Positions 25,001 through 35,092 of a stretch of DNA of 64,000 bases are shown here, in pieces. Origin of the DNA: Nonomuraea rhodomycinica (GTDB taxonomy: Bacteria > Actinomycetota > Actinomycetes > Streptosporangiales > Streptosporangiaceae); the NCBI RefSeq assembly GCF_013363995.1, contig NZ_JABWGO010000007.1, positions 1-64,000 of the forward strand. Direction: 5' to 3'. The translations under genes and the position numbers were made by a program. Position 1 is the first letter of the stretch, and the number at the start of each line of letters is the position of its first letter. The notes under the pieces are model-generated. The model had not been told where the DNA came from. It searched no databases and saw only the letters and a program-made list of their open reading frames with translations.

Positions 25001-25897
25001 GTGAATCCCGAACTCGAAGCGTTCCTTCCCTGGATCCCGCGGCTCGACCTGGCCGATCCGACGACCGCGCGCGAGCAGTACACCCAGGCGGCCATGGCAC
25101 GGCCGGCGCCGGACACCACGGGGCTGGAGATCGAGGACCGCGTGGTGCCCGCCGATCCGGGGGTGCCGGTGCGGATCTACCGCCCGCACGGGGCCCAGGG
25201 CGCCGTCGTCTGGCTGCACGGCGGCGGGTTCGTCATGGGCGACCTGGACACCGAGCACCTCTGGGCGGCCCGGATCGCGGAGGGTTCCGGCGCGGTGGTG
25301 ATCTCGGTGGACTACCGCCGGGCCCCCGAGCACCGGTTCCCCGCCGCCCTGGACGACGTCTACGCCGTGCTGTCGTGGACGGCGGAGCACGCGGCCGAAC
25401 TCGGCATCGCCCCGGAGCGGATCGCGGTCGGCGGTCACAGCGCCGGCGGCGGGCTCGCGGCCCAGGTGACGCTGCGGGCCCGCGAACGGCAGGGGCCGCC
25501 GATCCGCTTCCAGCTGCTCAACGAGCCCGAGCTGGACGACCGGCAGGAGAGCTGGTCGGCGCGGAACTTCACCGACACGCCCTGGATCACGCGCGACGTG
25601 GTCACCGCGTCGTGGCGGCACTACCTGGGCTCCGGGCCCGCCACGCCCGCCGCCGCGCCGGCGCGGGCCGCCGACCTGTCCGGCCTGCCACCGGCCTACA
25701 TCGCCACCGCGGAGTTCGACCCGAACCGCGACGAAGGCATCGACTACGCGCTGCGCCTGCTGCAGGCCGGCGTGTCGGTCGAACTGCACCAGTGGCCCGG
25801 CACCTTCCACGGCTCTCAGGCGATCCTGTCCGCCGAGATCTCCCAGCGGCAGACCGCCCAGCTCGCCGCGGCGCTGCGCCGCGCCCTGACGGAATGA
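25001..25897 (+). CDS. Alpha/beta hydrolase, HSL/lipase family
   Basis: A 298-residue esterase of the hormone-sensitive-lipase group. The oxyanion motif HGGGFVMGD and the nucleophile elbow GGHSAGGGLA are intact; the acid is in AEFDPNRDEG and the His in GTFHGSQ. GTG at 25001 has GAGG nine bases upstream; ATG at 24965 or 24992 would give slightly longer forms. It is the first gene of a tight four-gene operon (8 and 1 base gaps follow) for activating and thiolysing an acyl compound, so it probably releases the acid from an ester or lactone substrate. Confidence 0.85.
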   Translation: MNPELEAFLPWIPRLDLADPTTAREQYTQAAMARPAPDTTGLEIEDRVVPADPGVPVRIYRPHGAQGAVVWLHGGGFVMGDLDTEHLWAARIAEGSGAVVISVDYRRAPEHRFPAALDDVYAVLSWTAEHAAELGIAPERIAVGGHSAGGGLAAQVTLRARERQGPPIRFQLLNEPELDDRQESWSARNFTDTPWITRDVVTASWRHYLGSGPATPAAAPARAADLSGLPPAYIATAEFDPNRDEGIDYALRLLQAGVSVELHQWPGTFHGSQAILSAEISQRQTAQLAAALRRALTE

Positions 25898-25905
25898 GGT
25901 AGGCC

Positions 25906-27141
25906 ATGACCACCCCCGTCTGGATCGCCGGTGTCGGGATGACGCCGTTCGGCAGGCATTCCGGAAGGAGCGTCAGCGACCTCACCCGCTGGGCCGTCAC
26001 CGACGCGTTACGCGACTGCGGCGCCACCACCGGCGCTCTGGACGCCGCGTTCTTCGGCACCGCCACCCAGGGCGCGCTGGAGGGCCAGCACATGATCGCG
26101 GGACAGATCGCGCTGCGCGCGACGGGCGTGCAGGGCATCCCGGTCGTGAACGTCGAGAACGCCTGCGCCACCGGCGCCTCCGCGTTCGCGCTGGCCGTGA
26201 ACCAGATCCGGGCCGGCGCCGCCGAGGTCGCGCTGGCCGTGGGGGTGGAGCGCATGAACGTCGGCGACCCCGAGCGGACCATGGCGGTGTTCGACAGCGC
26301 CTACGACGTGTCCGATCCCGACGCGCTCACCCGTACCCTGCTGGAGCTCGGCGGCGCGGTCGACGAGCCGGACCTCGGGCGCCGCTCGATCTTCATGGAC
26401 ATCTACGCGGCACTCGCGCGCAACCACATGCGCCTGTACGGCACGACCCAGGAGCAGCTCGCGGCGGTCGCGGCCAAGAACCACGACCACGCGGCCGCGA
26501 ATCCGCGGGCGCACTATCGCCGGCGGATGACGGTCGCGGAGGTGCTGGCGGCGCGGAGGCTGTCGTACCCGCTCACCGTCCCCATGTGCGCGCCGGTCAC
26601 CGACGGGGCCGCCGCGGTCGTCGTGTGCAGCGAGGCCGGACTCCGGCGGCTGGGGGACGGAGCCCGGTCGGCCCGGGTCGAGGTGCTGGCCGCCGTGATG
26701 GGCACCGGGACGGATCGCGACCCGCGCGGCTTCGAGGGGCACCAGAGCCGCATGGTGTCCGCGCGCGCGTACGAACAGGCGGGGGTCGGCCCGGACGACG
26801 TCGACGTGGCGGAGGTCCACGACGCCACGGCCTTCGGCGAGATCCTGCAGACCGAGCTGCTGGGCCTCGTCCCGCCGGGCGAGGGCGGTCCCGCGGCCCT
26901 GCGGGGCGAGACCAGCCTGGGCGGCCGGGTCCCGGTGAACCCGTCCGGCGGCCTGGAGTCCAAGGGCCACCCCATCGGGGCGAGCGGGCTCGGCCAGATC
27001 TTCGAGCTCACCGAACAGCTGCGGGGGACCGCGGGTCCCCGTCAGGTGGACGGGGCCCGGATCGCCCTCGCGGAGAACGGCGGGGGATTCCATCGCGGCG
27101 AGGAGGCCGTCACCTCCGTGATCATTCTGAGGGGGGCCTGA
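25906..27141 (+). CDS. Thiolase, SCP-x / lipid-transfer type
   Basis: A 411-residue thiolase-fold enzyme. The nucleophile Cys is in VENACATGASAFALA and the catalytic His region is VEVHDATAFGE, followed by SKGHPIGASGLGQ. These are the features of the SCP-x/acetyl-CoA acetyltransferase-like group that cleaves branched or steroid side-chain acyl-CoAs. It lies eight bases after the esterase and one base before the ligase. The exact acyl group is unknown. Confidence 0.87.
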   Translation: MTTPVWIAGVGMTPFGRHSGRSVSDLTRWAVTDALRDCGATTGALDAAFFGTATQGALEGQHMIAGQIALRATGVQGIPVVNVENACATGASAFALAVNQIRAGAAEVALAVGVERMNVGDPERTMAVFDSAYDVSDPDALTRTLLELGGAVDEPDLGRRSIFMDIYAALARNHMRLYGTTQEQLAAVAAKNHDHAAANPRAHYRRRMTVAEVLAARRLSYPLTVPMCAPVTDGAAAVVVCSEAGLRRLGDGARSARVEVLAAVMGTGTDRDPRGFEGHQSRMVSARAYEQAGVGPDDVDVAEVHDATAFGEILQTELLGLVPPGEGGPAALRGETSLGGRVPVNPSGGLESKGHPIGASGLGQIFELTEQLRGTAGPRQVDGARIALAENGGGFHRGEEAVTSVIILRGA

Positions 27142-27142
27142 G

Positions 27143-28696
<1,554 letters not shown>

Positions 28697-28704
28697 GGAG
28701 CACC

Positions 28705-29508
28705 ATGAGAGAGCTGACCGGCAAGGTCGCACTCGTCGTCGGCGCGGGCTGCGCCGGCGAGGGGATGGGCAACGGCCGCGCGACGGCGCTGACGTTCGCC
28801 CGCGAGGGCGCCACCGTGATCTGCGCCGACGTCGACCACGCCTCGGCCCGCGAGACCGTCCGGCTGATCGGGGCCGAGGACGGCGCCGCCTACGCGGCGG
28901 AGCTCGACGTCACCAAGGAGCCGCAGGTCCGCGCCCTCGTCGAGGCGATCATCGAGGAGCACGGGCGCATCGACGTGCTCGACAACAACGTCGGCACCGG
29001 AACCGTGGGCGGCGTCACCGACCTCGACGAGGCCGACTGGGACCGGGTCCTCGCCGTGAACGTCAAGGGAGCGTTCCTCACGATGAAGCACGTCATCCCC
29101 CGGATGGTCGAGCAGGGAGGCGGCTCCATCGTCAACATCTCCTCCATCGCCGGGATCCGCTGGAACGGCGTGCCGTACGCGAACTACTACGCCAGCAAGG
29201 CCGCGCTCAACCACCTGACCCGGATGACCGCGAGGGAGTTCGCCCCGCACCGGGTCCGGGTGAACGCGGTGCTCCCCGGCCTGATGAAGACCCCGATGGT
29301 GGCCCTGGCGAGCGGCCTCGCCGACGCGTACGACAGCCCCAGCACCGAGGCCATGTGGGCCAAGCGGGACGCGCAGGTGCCGATGGGCCACATGGGCACG
29401 CCGTGGGACGTGGCGGAGGCGGCCCTGTTCCTCGCCGGCGACCGGTCGAAGTACATCACCGGGATCGAGCTCGTCGTGGACGGAGGGATCTCGCTCGGCG
29501 CCGCATGA
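28705..29508 (+). CDS. Short-chain dehydrogenase/reductase
   Basis: A 267-residue SDR. The cofactor loop is variant (VVGAGCAGEGMGNGRA, longer than TGxxxGxG), as in a subgroup of lipid-degradation SDRs. The NNVG motif and the catalytic Ser-Tyr-Lys (NISSIAG and YYASK) are present. The C-terminal VVDGGISLGAA is typical. It ends the acyl-CoA operon and would serve as a 3-hydroxyacyl-CoA or alcohol dehydrogenase. ATG at 28705 follows GAGGAG. Confidence 0.88.
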   Translation: MRELTGKVALVVGAGCAGEGMGNGRATALTFAREGATVICADVDHASARETVRLIGAEDGAAYAAELDVTKEPQVRALVEAIIEEHGRIDVLDNNVGTGTVGGVTDLDEADWDRVLAVNVKGAFLTMKHVIPRMVEQGGGSIVNISSIAGIRWNGVPYANYYASKAALNHLTRMTAREFAPHRVRVNAVLPGLMKTPMVALASGLADAYDSPSTEAMWAKRDAQVPMGHMGTPWDVAEAALFLAGDRSKYITGIELVVDGGISLGAA

Positions 29509-29512
29509 CCAC

Positions 29513-29559
29513 CCCGGATCACCGAAACCCACCCATCCGGCCCGGATCACCGAAACCCA
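29513..29559. repeat. 19-bp perfect direct repeat
   Basis: The same 19-mer, starting CCCGGATCACCG, occurs at 29513-29531 and 29541-29559, in the gap between the SDR and hemerythrin genes. It is probably a local slippage duplication. Confidence 0.8.
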
Positions 29560-29579
29560 TCGACAACGTAAGGGGACCC

Positions 29580-30062
29580 ATGTCCGACCAGACGCGCACC
29601 GCCACCGCCGAGCACTCCCGGCTGACCGCCTTCGGCGACCATCTGATCGCCCTGCACGACGAGCTCCGGCGCGACATCGCCGCCCTGCGCGAGGAGGCGT
29701 CCCGCCTGCCCGCCGACGGCGAGAGCGCCGACCCGCTCGCCCTGCCCGCCCGGCTCCACAGCCACTGCCTGTCCTTCTGCGAGGCGCTCGACGCGCACCA
29801 CACCACCGAGGACCGCACGATCTTCCCCTTCCTGGCCGGCGAACATCCCGAGCTGGCCGAGGTGCTGGAGCGCCTGTCCGCCGACCACCGCGTCATGGCG
29901 ACGCTCCTGACCGATCTCCGCGAGGTCGCCGCGACCCCCGCCGCCCCGGGCTTCCGCGCGGAGCTGGAGCGCCTGTCCGTCGAGCTCCTCACCCACCTCG
30001 ATCGCGAGGAGCACTACCTCGTCCCGGTCCTCAACGCCGTGACCCACTTCCCCGACCACTGA
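29580..30062 (+). CDS. Hemerythrin HHE cation-binding protein
   Basis: A 160-residue four-helix bundle. Ligand-type residues are in LHDELRRD, LHSHCLSFCEALDAHHTTEDRTIFPFL, SADHRVM and LDREEHYLVPVL, as expected for a di-iron HHE domain. ATG at 29580 has AAGGGG five bases upstream. An alternative ATG at 29505 overlaps the SDR stop, but it would add a low-complexity stretch spanning the 19-bp repeat. The role could be oxygen or nitric-oxide sensing, or iron handling. Confidence 0.85.
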   Translation: MSDQTRTATAEHSRLTAFGDHLIALHDELRRDIAALREEASRLPADGESADPLALPARLHSHCLSFCEALDAHHTTEDRTIFPFLAGEHPELAEVLERLSADHRVMATLLTDLREVAATPAAPGFRAELERLSVELLTHLDREEHYLVPVLNAVTHFPDH

Positions 30063-30189
30063 CCGGCCACCTGGGAGGTGTCCCCGGCCGCCTCCTCCCC
30101 GGAGCCTAGGATCAAGACCCTGGACCGCCGCCGCGGGAACGGTTCCGAGGCAGGAGGACACCGGCCGCCCGCGACGCCATGCTCGAATC

Positions 30190-31638
30190 ATGATCATGAT
30201 TCGGGCTAGGAGCAGGTGGCTGGTCGCCGGCGTGGCCGCGGCGATGCTGGCGGCGACGACTCCGGCGGCCTCGGCCGCCCGGGACGACGGGCGGCTGAGC
30301 TGGCGGGACTGCGGCGGCCAGGGCGTGGTCGCGGGCATGCGCTGCGCCGCGATCGAGGTGCCTGCGGACTGGGCGGAGCCGCGCGGGCGGAAGATCACCT
30401 TGGAGGTGGCCCGGTTGCCGGCCACCGAGCCCGCGCGCCGGATCGGCACCGTCCTCGGCATCTCCAGCGGTTACGGGATCCAGGAGCTGTCCCGCTCCGC
30501 GGCGGACCTCGCGGAGTTGCGGCGCAGGTTCGACCTCGTCGGGTTCGACACGCGTGTCACCCACTGGATCGCCCGGATGCCCGAGGTGTGCAAGCAGCCG
30601 GGGGCGTCCCTGCACGACCCGCGCGGCGAGAAGGACTTCGCGGAACTGGCCGCGGGCATGAAGGCCGCGTTCGAGAAGTGCCGGCAGGCGGACCCGACCG
30701 GGCTGTTCGCACACCTGGACGCCCTGTCGGTCGCCAGGGACACCGAGGCGATCCGCAGGGCGCTGGGCGGCGAGCGGGCGAGCTTCATGGCCGGCGGCAT
30801 GGGCGGGGTGGCCGCCGCCGCGTACGCCCGGCTGTTCCCGCACCGCGTCCGGGCGATGTACGTCGACGGCGTGAACAACCAGACCGAGGGCTGGCCGGCC
30901 CAGCGGCTGCGCTACCTGCCCGTCCTGCAGAAGATGGTCACCAGGTTCGCCGGGTGGTGCGCGGACACCCCCGCCTGCGCGCTGCACGGCGAGGACGCCG
31001 AGGCGGTGTGGCGAAGGCTCGTCCGGGACGCCGATCGTCATCCGATCCCCGTCACCTCATCCCGGTACGGCGAAGGGGAGCTCACCGGATGGTTGCTGAC
31101 CTCCACGACGATTCCCCCCGATCCGGGGCCGCGGAACGCCGCCTGGCTGGCCTTCGCGGACGCGGTGGACAGGGCGCGGCGCGGCGACGGATCGGGGTTC
31201 GCCGATCAGGCGCTCGGCGCGGCCAGCTTCGTGGCCATGCCCGGGGCACAGGTGATGAGCTGCGGGGACGACCGCGCGTACGGCAGCTATGCGCAACTGG
31301 AGGACTACCGCCGCAAGGCCCGCGACCTCGCCCCCGAGTACGCGGGGGCCGAGATCACCCTGCTCGGATGCGCGGGCTGGCCGCTGCCGGTGGCCAACCC
31401 GGCCCGGCCGCTGCCCACGGGAGCTCTGCCGCCCGTCCTGGGGGTCGGCACCACGTGGGTCGACCAGGTCGCCACCGAGAGCTTCACCCGCATGATCCCG
31501 GGATCGGTGACCGTCGCCTACGACGGGCCCGGTCACGTGACGTACCTGTCCGGCAGGAAATGCCCGATCCGGTACGCCACCGCCTACCTGACCGATCTGG
31601 AGCTGCCCCGGCCCGGCACCGTCTGCCCGGCCGAATGA
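30190..31638 (+). CDS. Secreted TAP-like alpha/beta hydrolase homologue, nucleophile lost
   Basis: A 482-residue exported protein. The signal peptide ends near ASAA at residue 30. The fold matches the actinobacterial secreted tripeptidyl-aminopeptidase hydrolases (LRRRFDLVGFDTR; late Cys-containing TAP domain), and the catalytic His449 is kept in GPGHVTYL. The nucleophile elbow, normally GYSYG, reads AGGMGG at 201-206, so the Ser is Gly203, and the oxyanion GGPG motif is replaced by LGISSGYG. It is therefore probably not a hydrolase of the usual kind. ATG at 30190 overlaps the stop of a four-codon ORF at 30179-30193 that follows AGGAGG at a distance. Confidence 0.75.
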   Translation: MIMIRARSRWLVAGVAAAMLAATTPAASAARDDGRLSWRDCGGQGVVAGMRCAAIEVPADWAEPRGRKITLEVARLPATEPARRIGTVLGISSGYGIQELSRSAADLAELRRRFDLVGFDTRVTHWIARMPEVCKQPGASLHDPRGEKDFAELAAGMKAAFEKCRQADPTGLFAHLDALSVARDTEAIRRALGGERASFMAGGMGGVAAAAYARLFPHRVRAMYVDGVNNQTEGWPAQRLRYLPVLQKMVTRFAGWCADTPACALHGEDAEAVWRRLVRDADRHPIPVTSSRYGEGELTGWLLTSTTIPPDPGPRNAAWLAFADAVDRARRGDGSGFADQALGAASFVAMPGAQVMSCGDDRAYGSYAQLEDYRRKARDLAPEYAGAEITLLGCAGWPLPVANPARPLPTGALPPVLGVGTTWVDQVATESFTRMIPGSVTVAYDGPGHVTYLSGRKCPIRYATAYLTDLELPRPGTVCPAE

Positions 31639-31639
31639 C

Positions 31640-32515
31640 TCAGCCCACGAAGGCGATCGCCGCGCCGCGGGCCTCACCGGCCCCGACGAAGAACCCGCCC
31701 GGCAGCTCACGGACCGTGAATCCGTTGCCGGCCACCAGGGCGCGGGCCGCCCGCACGTCCCCGACGGCCACGGCCTGCCCCGCCAAGCAGGGCAGCGCGG
31801 GCACCGGCTCGCCGGGCAGGACCTCGTCGAAGGCGGACACCGCGACGATCTCCATCCGCCCCACCCGGAGGGGAAGGACGTGCCGGGGCCGCTCGGTCAC
31901 CGGCCTGACGCCCAGGGTGCGGGCGTAGCGGGCGACGGTGGCCTCCAGCTCGGCGTCGTCCACGACGAGCAGCACACTGTGCAGGTGAGTGGCGGTGTTG
32001 GGGTGCTTCAGGTAGCGGGGCTGGTGGATCAGCTTGGGCGTCAGGTGGCGCGCGATGTGGATCAGTCCTTCGGGGGTGAGCGCGCGGTCGAGGTGAACCG
32101 CCTCGAACCGCGCCGTCACCACCCCGCCAGGGGTCTCCACGTCCCGCTGCAACGGGAGCACCCCGGACGACGACAGTCCCGCCTCGCGCAACCGCCTCTC
32201 GACGGTCCCGGCGTCGTCGCAGCCGAACGAGCAGCCGTGCAGGCCCTCGTACCGGGCGATCAGCGGGCGGATGTTCCACGGGTCGATGGAGCCGTCCCCG
32301 AACAGCCCGAGCAGTTCCAGGTACGTCTCGCCGAACAGCGCGCACCGGTTGCCGGCGCCCATCGGCCGGCGCTCGCCGCCGGGGCGATCGGAGCCGAGGT
32401 GTATGGACAGCGGCGTGAGGGTGAAGCCGAGTGCCTCGTAGGTGGTGGCGGTGGCGTCCATGTCGGTGGTGTAGAGGACGGAGTGGTCGATTCTGTCGAT
32501 GTCGCAGCCGGTCAT
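31640..32515 (-). CDS. Glyoxalase/VOC-like protein
   Basis: A 291-residue protein of the glyoxalase-like (PF13468-type) group. An N-terminal beta-alpha unit (CDIDRIDHSVLYTTDMDATATTYEALGFTLTP) has a metal-type His, and a second half-module starts near HLHSVLLVVDDAELEATVARYARTLG. The frame is complete and starts at ATG 32515. It is convergent with the preceding gene (1-base gap) and divergent from the M20-like gene. The enzymatic reaction is not known. Confidence 0.78.
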   Translation of the reverse strand: MTGCDIDRIDHSVLYTTDMDATATTYEALGFTLTPLSIHLGSDRPGGERRPMGAGNRCALFGETYLELLGLFGDGSIDPWNIRPLIARYEGLHGCSFGCDDAGTVERRLREAGLSSSGVLPLQRDVETPGGVVTARFEAVHLDRALTPEGLIHIARHLTPKLIHQPRYLKHPNTATHLHSVLLVVDDAELEATVARYARTLGVRPVTERPRHVLPLRVGRMEIVAVSAFDEVLPGEPVPALPCLAGQAVAVGDVRAARALVAGNGFTVRELPGGFFVGAGEARGAAIAFVG

Positions 32516-32647
32516 GTCGCAAGGCTGCTGTCGCGCCGCGGTCGGCTCCAGCCGGCGATGTCCAGATGATGGATTTCAACCCCCAAAGCAGGATTTATGG
32601 GGAAATCCGCTGAACGCGGGGGCGGGCGACCCGTGAGGATGGTCGTC

Positions 32648-33820
32648 ATGAAGCCCTTGATCGCCGATCTGGTGACGCTCGCCCGCGTGCCGTCCGCGGT
32701 GCCGCTCGGCGCGGACACGCTGATCGAGCCGGACCACCCGACGCTCCGGCACTACGTCCAGGAGTGCCTGCGGCCGATGTTCCAGGGCCTCGGGGCCCTC
32801 GACATCATCGACCTGCCCCGCAACCAGTTCGCCGTACGGCTCGGTGACGGCGCCGGGCCCTGCCTCGCGCTCATGGCGTACACGCCGACCCAGCACCACA
32901 ACCTGATGGCCGACCCGTGGTCGGGACGCATCCGGACGCCCGTCGAGCTCGGCGTCGACGAACCCTGCGTGTTCGGCCAGGGGATCACCCAGAACAAGGC
33001 TCACCAGGCGTGCCTCCTGGACCTCGCCCGGTGGGTCGTCAGCGAGCGCGTGCCGCTGCGCGGGACGCTGCTGCTCTGCGTCAACAACGAGGGACGCAGC
33101 ACCCATGACTGCTCGAACGCCATCCTCGACGGCCTCCCGCGTACGCCGGACCTGCTCATCCAGCTCTTCCCCACCGGCTTCGACGTGACCGTCGGCAACC
33201 GCGGGCGGGTGGACGTGCTCGTCGAGATCGAGGGGACGGCGGCCCACTCCTCGTCCCCGCCGGCCGCCGGACGGGTCATCGAGGCGGCGGCCGACGTCGT
33301 ACGGAGGCTCGGCGACCTCGACGCCGTCGTACGGACGCGTTCGCACCCGGAACTGGGGCGCGAGCAGGTCGTCCCCTACCAGGTGCGGTACGAGCCGCTG
33401 GCGCCGCACACGCTCCCGGCCACGGCCCGGATCACGGTGGACCGGCGGCTGCTGCCGGGCAGCGACCCCGCCGCGGCCGTCGCCGAGATCCGCGCGGCCG
33501 TCGAGGGCGCGGGAAGCGGCTGCGAGATCCGCGTCCGGCAGGGGGTCACGATGCTGCCGGCGTACCTGCCGCCCGAGCGGCGCGGCGTCCTCGACCCGCT
33601 GGCCACGTCGATCAGGGCGCACGTGGGCGAACCCCGTCACACCATCTACGGCGGCAGCTTCGACGCGGGCGGCCCGTCGTCCCGGGGGATCCCGACCGTG
33701 ATGTTCGGGGTGCCGGAAGAGGGAGACCTGCTCGGCGACGACTACGTCCGCCTCTCGGCGGTACGCCGGCAGGCCGCCGTCCTGCGCGACACCGTCACCC
33801 ACTTCTTCGAGGACGCCTGA
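32648..33820 (+). CDS. M20-like peptidase homologue with altered metal site
   Basis: A 390-residue protein with the M20 layout: a catalytic half, the dimerisation lid starting near VGNRGRVDVLVEIEGTAAHSS (His200), and a final catalytic segment with YGGSFDAGGPSSRGIP. Several zinc-ligand positions differ from active enzymes. The first His motif is replaced by LMAYTPTQHH, the GxGxxDxK stretch reads GQGITQNK (Gln115 for Asp), and the catalytic Glu pair reads NNEG. It may use another metal arrangement or be a binding protein. ATG at 32648 has GAGG nine bases upstream. Confidence 0.75.
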   Translation: MKPLIADLVTLARVPSAVPLGADTLIEPDHPTLRHYVQECLRPMFQGLGALDIIDLPRNQFAVRLGDGAGPCLALMAYTPTQHHNLMADPWSGRIRTPVELGVDEPCVFGQGITQNKAHQACLLDLARWVVSERVPLRGTLLLCVNNEGRSTHDCSNAILDGLPRTPDLLIQLFPTGFDVTVGNRGRVDVLVEIEGTAAHSSSPPAAGRVIEAAADVVRRLGDLDAVVRTRSHPELGREQVVPYQVRYEPLAPHTLPATARITVDRRLLPGSDPAAAVAEIRAAVEGAGSGCEIRVRQGVTMLPAYLPPERRGVLDPLATSIRAHVGEPRHTIYGGSFDAGGPSSRGIPTVMFGVPEEGDLLGDDYVRLSAVRRQAAVLRDTVTHFFEDA

Positions 33821-34204
33821 GTTCCGCGGGGGGCAGGCCCCTCGTCGCCTGGTCGAGCGCGTCCTGGAGGAGGTCGGCGTACGACGCCGGAGGGCCGAGG
33901 CGCAACCACAGGTCGGTCGAGGCGGAAATGGCGACGCCCACCGCCCCCGCCACCAGCCGCGGATGGAGCTCGCGTTCCGGGTCGGCGCCGGTGCGCTCGG
34001 CCACGGCGGCCGCCAGCTCCCGCTCGGCGGCCATGCCGGCTTCGAGGAACTCGCCGCGCAGCGCCGGATGCCCGGTCATCAGCCGGAGCCCCGCCACCCA
34101 GCCGGCGTCGGGCCGGGGGTCGTCCGACTCGGTGACCAGCGGCGCCCCGACGAGCGCGGCGAGACGCCCGCCTCCCCGGCGATGTCCTCCACCTTGACGT
34201 TGAA
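33795..34204 (-). pseudogene. Decayed TetR family regulator
   Basis: Minus-strand coding remnants of a TetR protein closely related to the intact one at 34258. A 14-residue piece of the DNA-binding domain (NVKVEDIAGEAGVS, 34160-34204) is followed, in another frame, by most of the ligand domain (from LAALVGAPLV to the stop at 33795). About 30 N-terminal residues and the end of the HTH are missing, so it cannot be functional. Its end overlaps the M20-like gene. The intact neighbour shares AAAVAERTG and PRLVAG stretches, which points to duplication followed by decay. Confidence 0.75.
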
Positions 34205-34240
34205 CTTTCTCAACCAGAAATCTTTCTCGTTCAGAAAGTT
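34203..34240. promoter_or_regulatory. Interleaved TTTCT/AGAAA operator upstream of tetR
   Basis: AACTTTCT (34203-34210) and AGAAAGTT (34233-34240) form a perfect 8-bp inverted repeat. AGAAA-TC-TTTCT (34216-34227) sits between them. The result is four half-sites, just before the intact TetR start at 34258. Confidence 0.6.
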
Positions 34241-34257
34241 ATGGCTATGGTGGTGAC

Positions 34258-34911
34258 GTGACCACCGAACGCATCCCGGCACGCGACCGGCGCACCGGAC
34301 TCCGTGAGCAGAAGAAGCGCGCGACCCGCGAGGCGTTGACCCTCGCGGCCCTGCGGCTGGCGCTGGAGCGGGGGCTGGACAATGTCCGGGTCGAGGACAT
34401 CGCCGCCGAGGTGCAGGTGACCACGCGGACGTTCAACAACTACTTCTCCACCAAGTACGAGGCCCTGGTGGCCCGGCACGTCGACCGTGTGCGGCAGGCG
34501 GCCGAGGCGCTGCGCGACCGCCCGGCCGGCGAGCCGCTGTGGGAGGCCGTCACCCACGCGATGCTGTCGCCGCTGGCCGAGGCCGGGCGGGCGCACGAGA
34601 GCCCGGACCCGGACGTGCTCGGCGGCATCCGGCTGATCGCCACCGAGCCCGCGCTCCAGGCCGAGGCGCTCAAGGCCACACTGGCGGCCGACAACGAGCT
34701 CGCCGCGGCGGTCGCCGAACGGACCGGCACCGATCCCGGCCGCGACATGTATCCGCGCCTGGTCGCGGGCTCGGTCGCGACCGCCGTCCACGTCGCCACC
34801 GAGCAGTGGCTGCGCGCGGATCCGCCCGTTCCGCTGGTCCCGCTGCTGCGCGAGGCGCTGCGGCAGGTCGCCGCGGGGCTCCCGGCCCCGCCGGCCGGCT
34901 CGTCGCGCTAG
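34258..34911 (+). CDS. TetR family regulator (intact copy)
   Basis: A 217-residue regulator with a complete N-terminal TetR domain: TREALTLAALRLALERGLDNVRVEDIAAEVQVTTRTFNNYFSTKYEALV. The start is GTG at 34258 with no clear ribosome site, so the message may be leaderless, which suits the operator 18 bases upstream. The alpha/beta hydrolase gene 180 bases downstream on the same strand is a possible target, as is the decayed divergent copy's former neighbour. Ligand unknown. Confidence 0.87.
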   Translation: MTTERIPARDRRTGLREQKKRATREALTLAALRLALERGLDNVRVEDIAAEVQVTTRTFNNYFSTKYEALVARHVDRVRQAAEALRDRPAGEPLWEAVTHAMLSPLAEAGRAHESPDPDVLGGIRLIATEPALQAEALKATLAADNELAAAVAERTGTDPGRDMYPRLVAGSVATAVHVATEQWLRADPPVPLVPLLREALRQVAAGLPAPPAGSSR

Positions 34912-35092
34912 CGCGTCCCGCCCGTCCACCACCACCTGACCCGGGCGGCCTCGTCGAGGCCGCTCCATCCCGGCATGCCCTCGATCGGCGGCCGGACGCC
35001 GGACGCCTCATCGCCCTCGCCATGCCGGGCCGCACGCCCGGCCGGCGCCACACCAAGGAAGCGGCATCCGCCGTCGAGAAGGAGACGACCAC

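Noticed and set aside
30179..30193. A four-codon upstream ORF overlapping the start of the Ser-less hydrolase
   Set aside because: The overlap ATGA is suggestive of coupling, but the peptide is too short and the AGGAGG site is 20 bases away; it may be chance.
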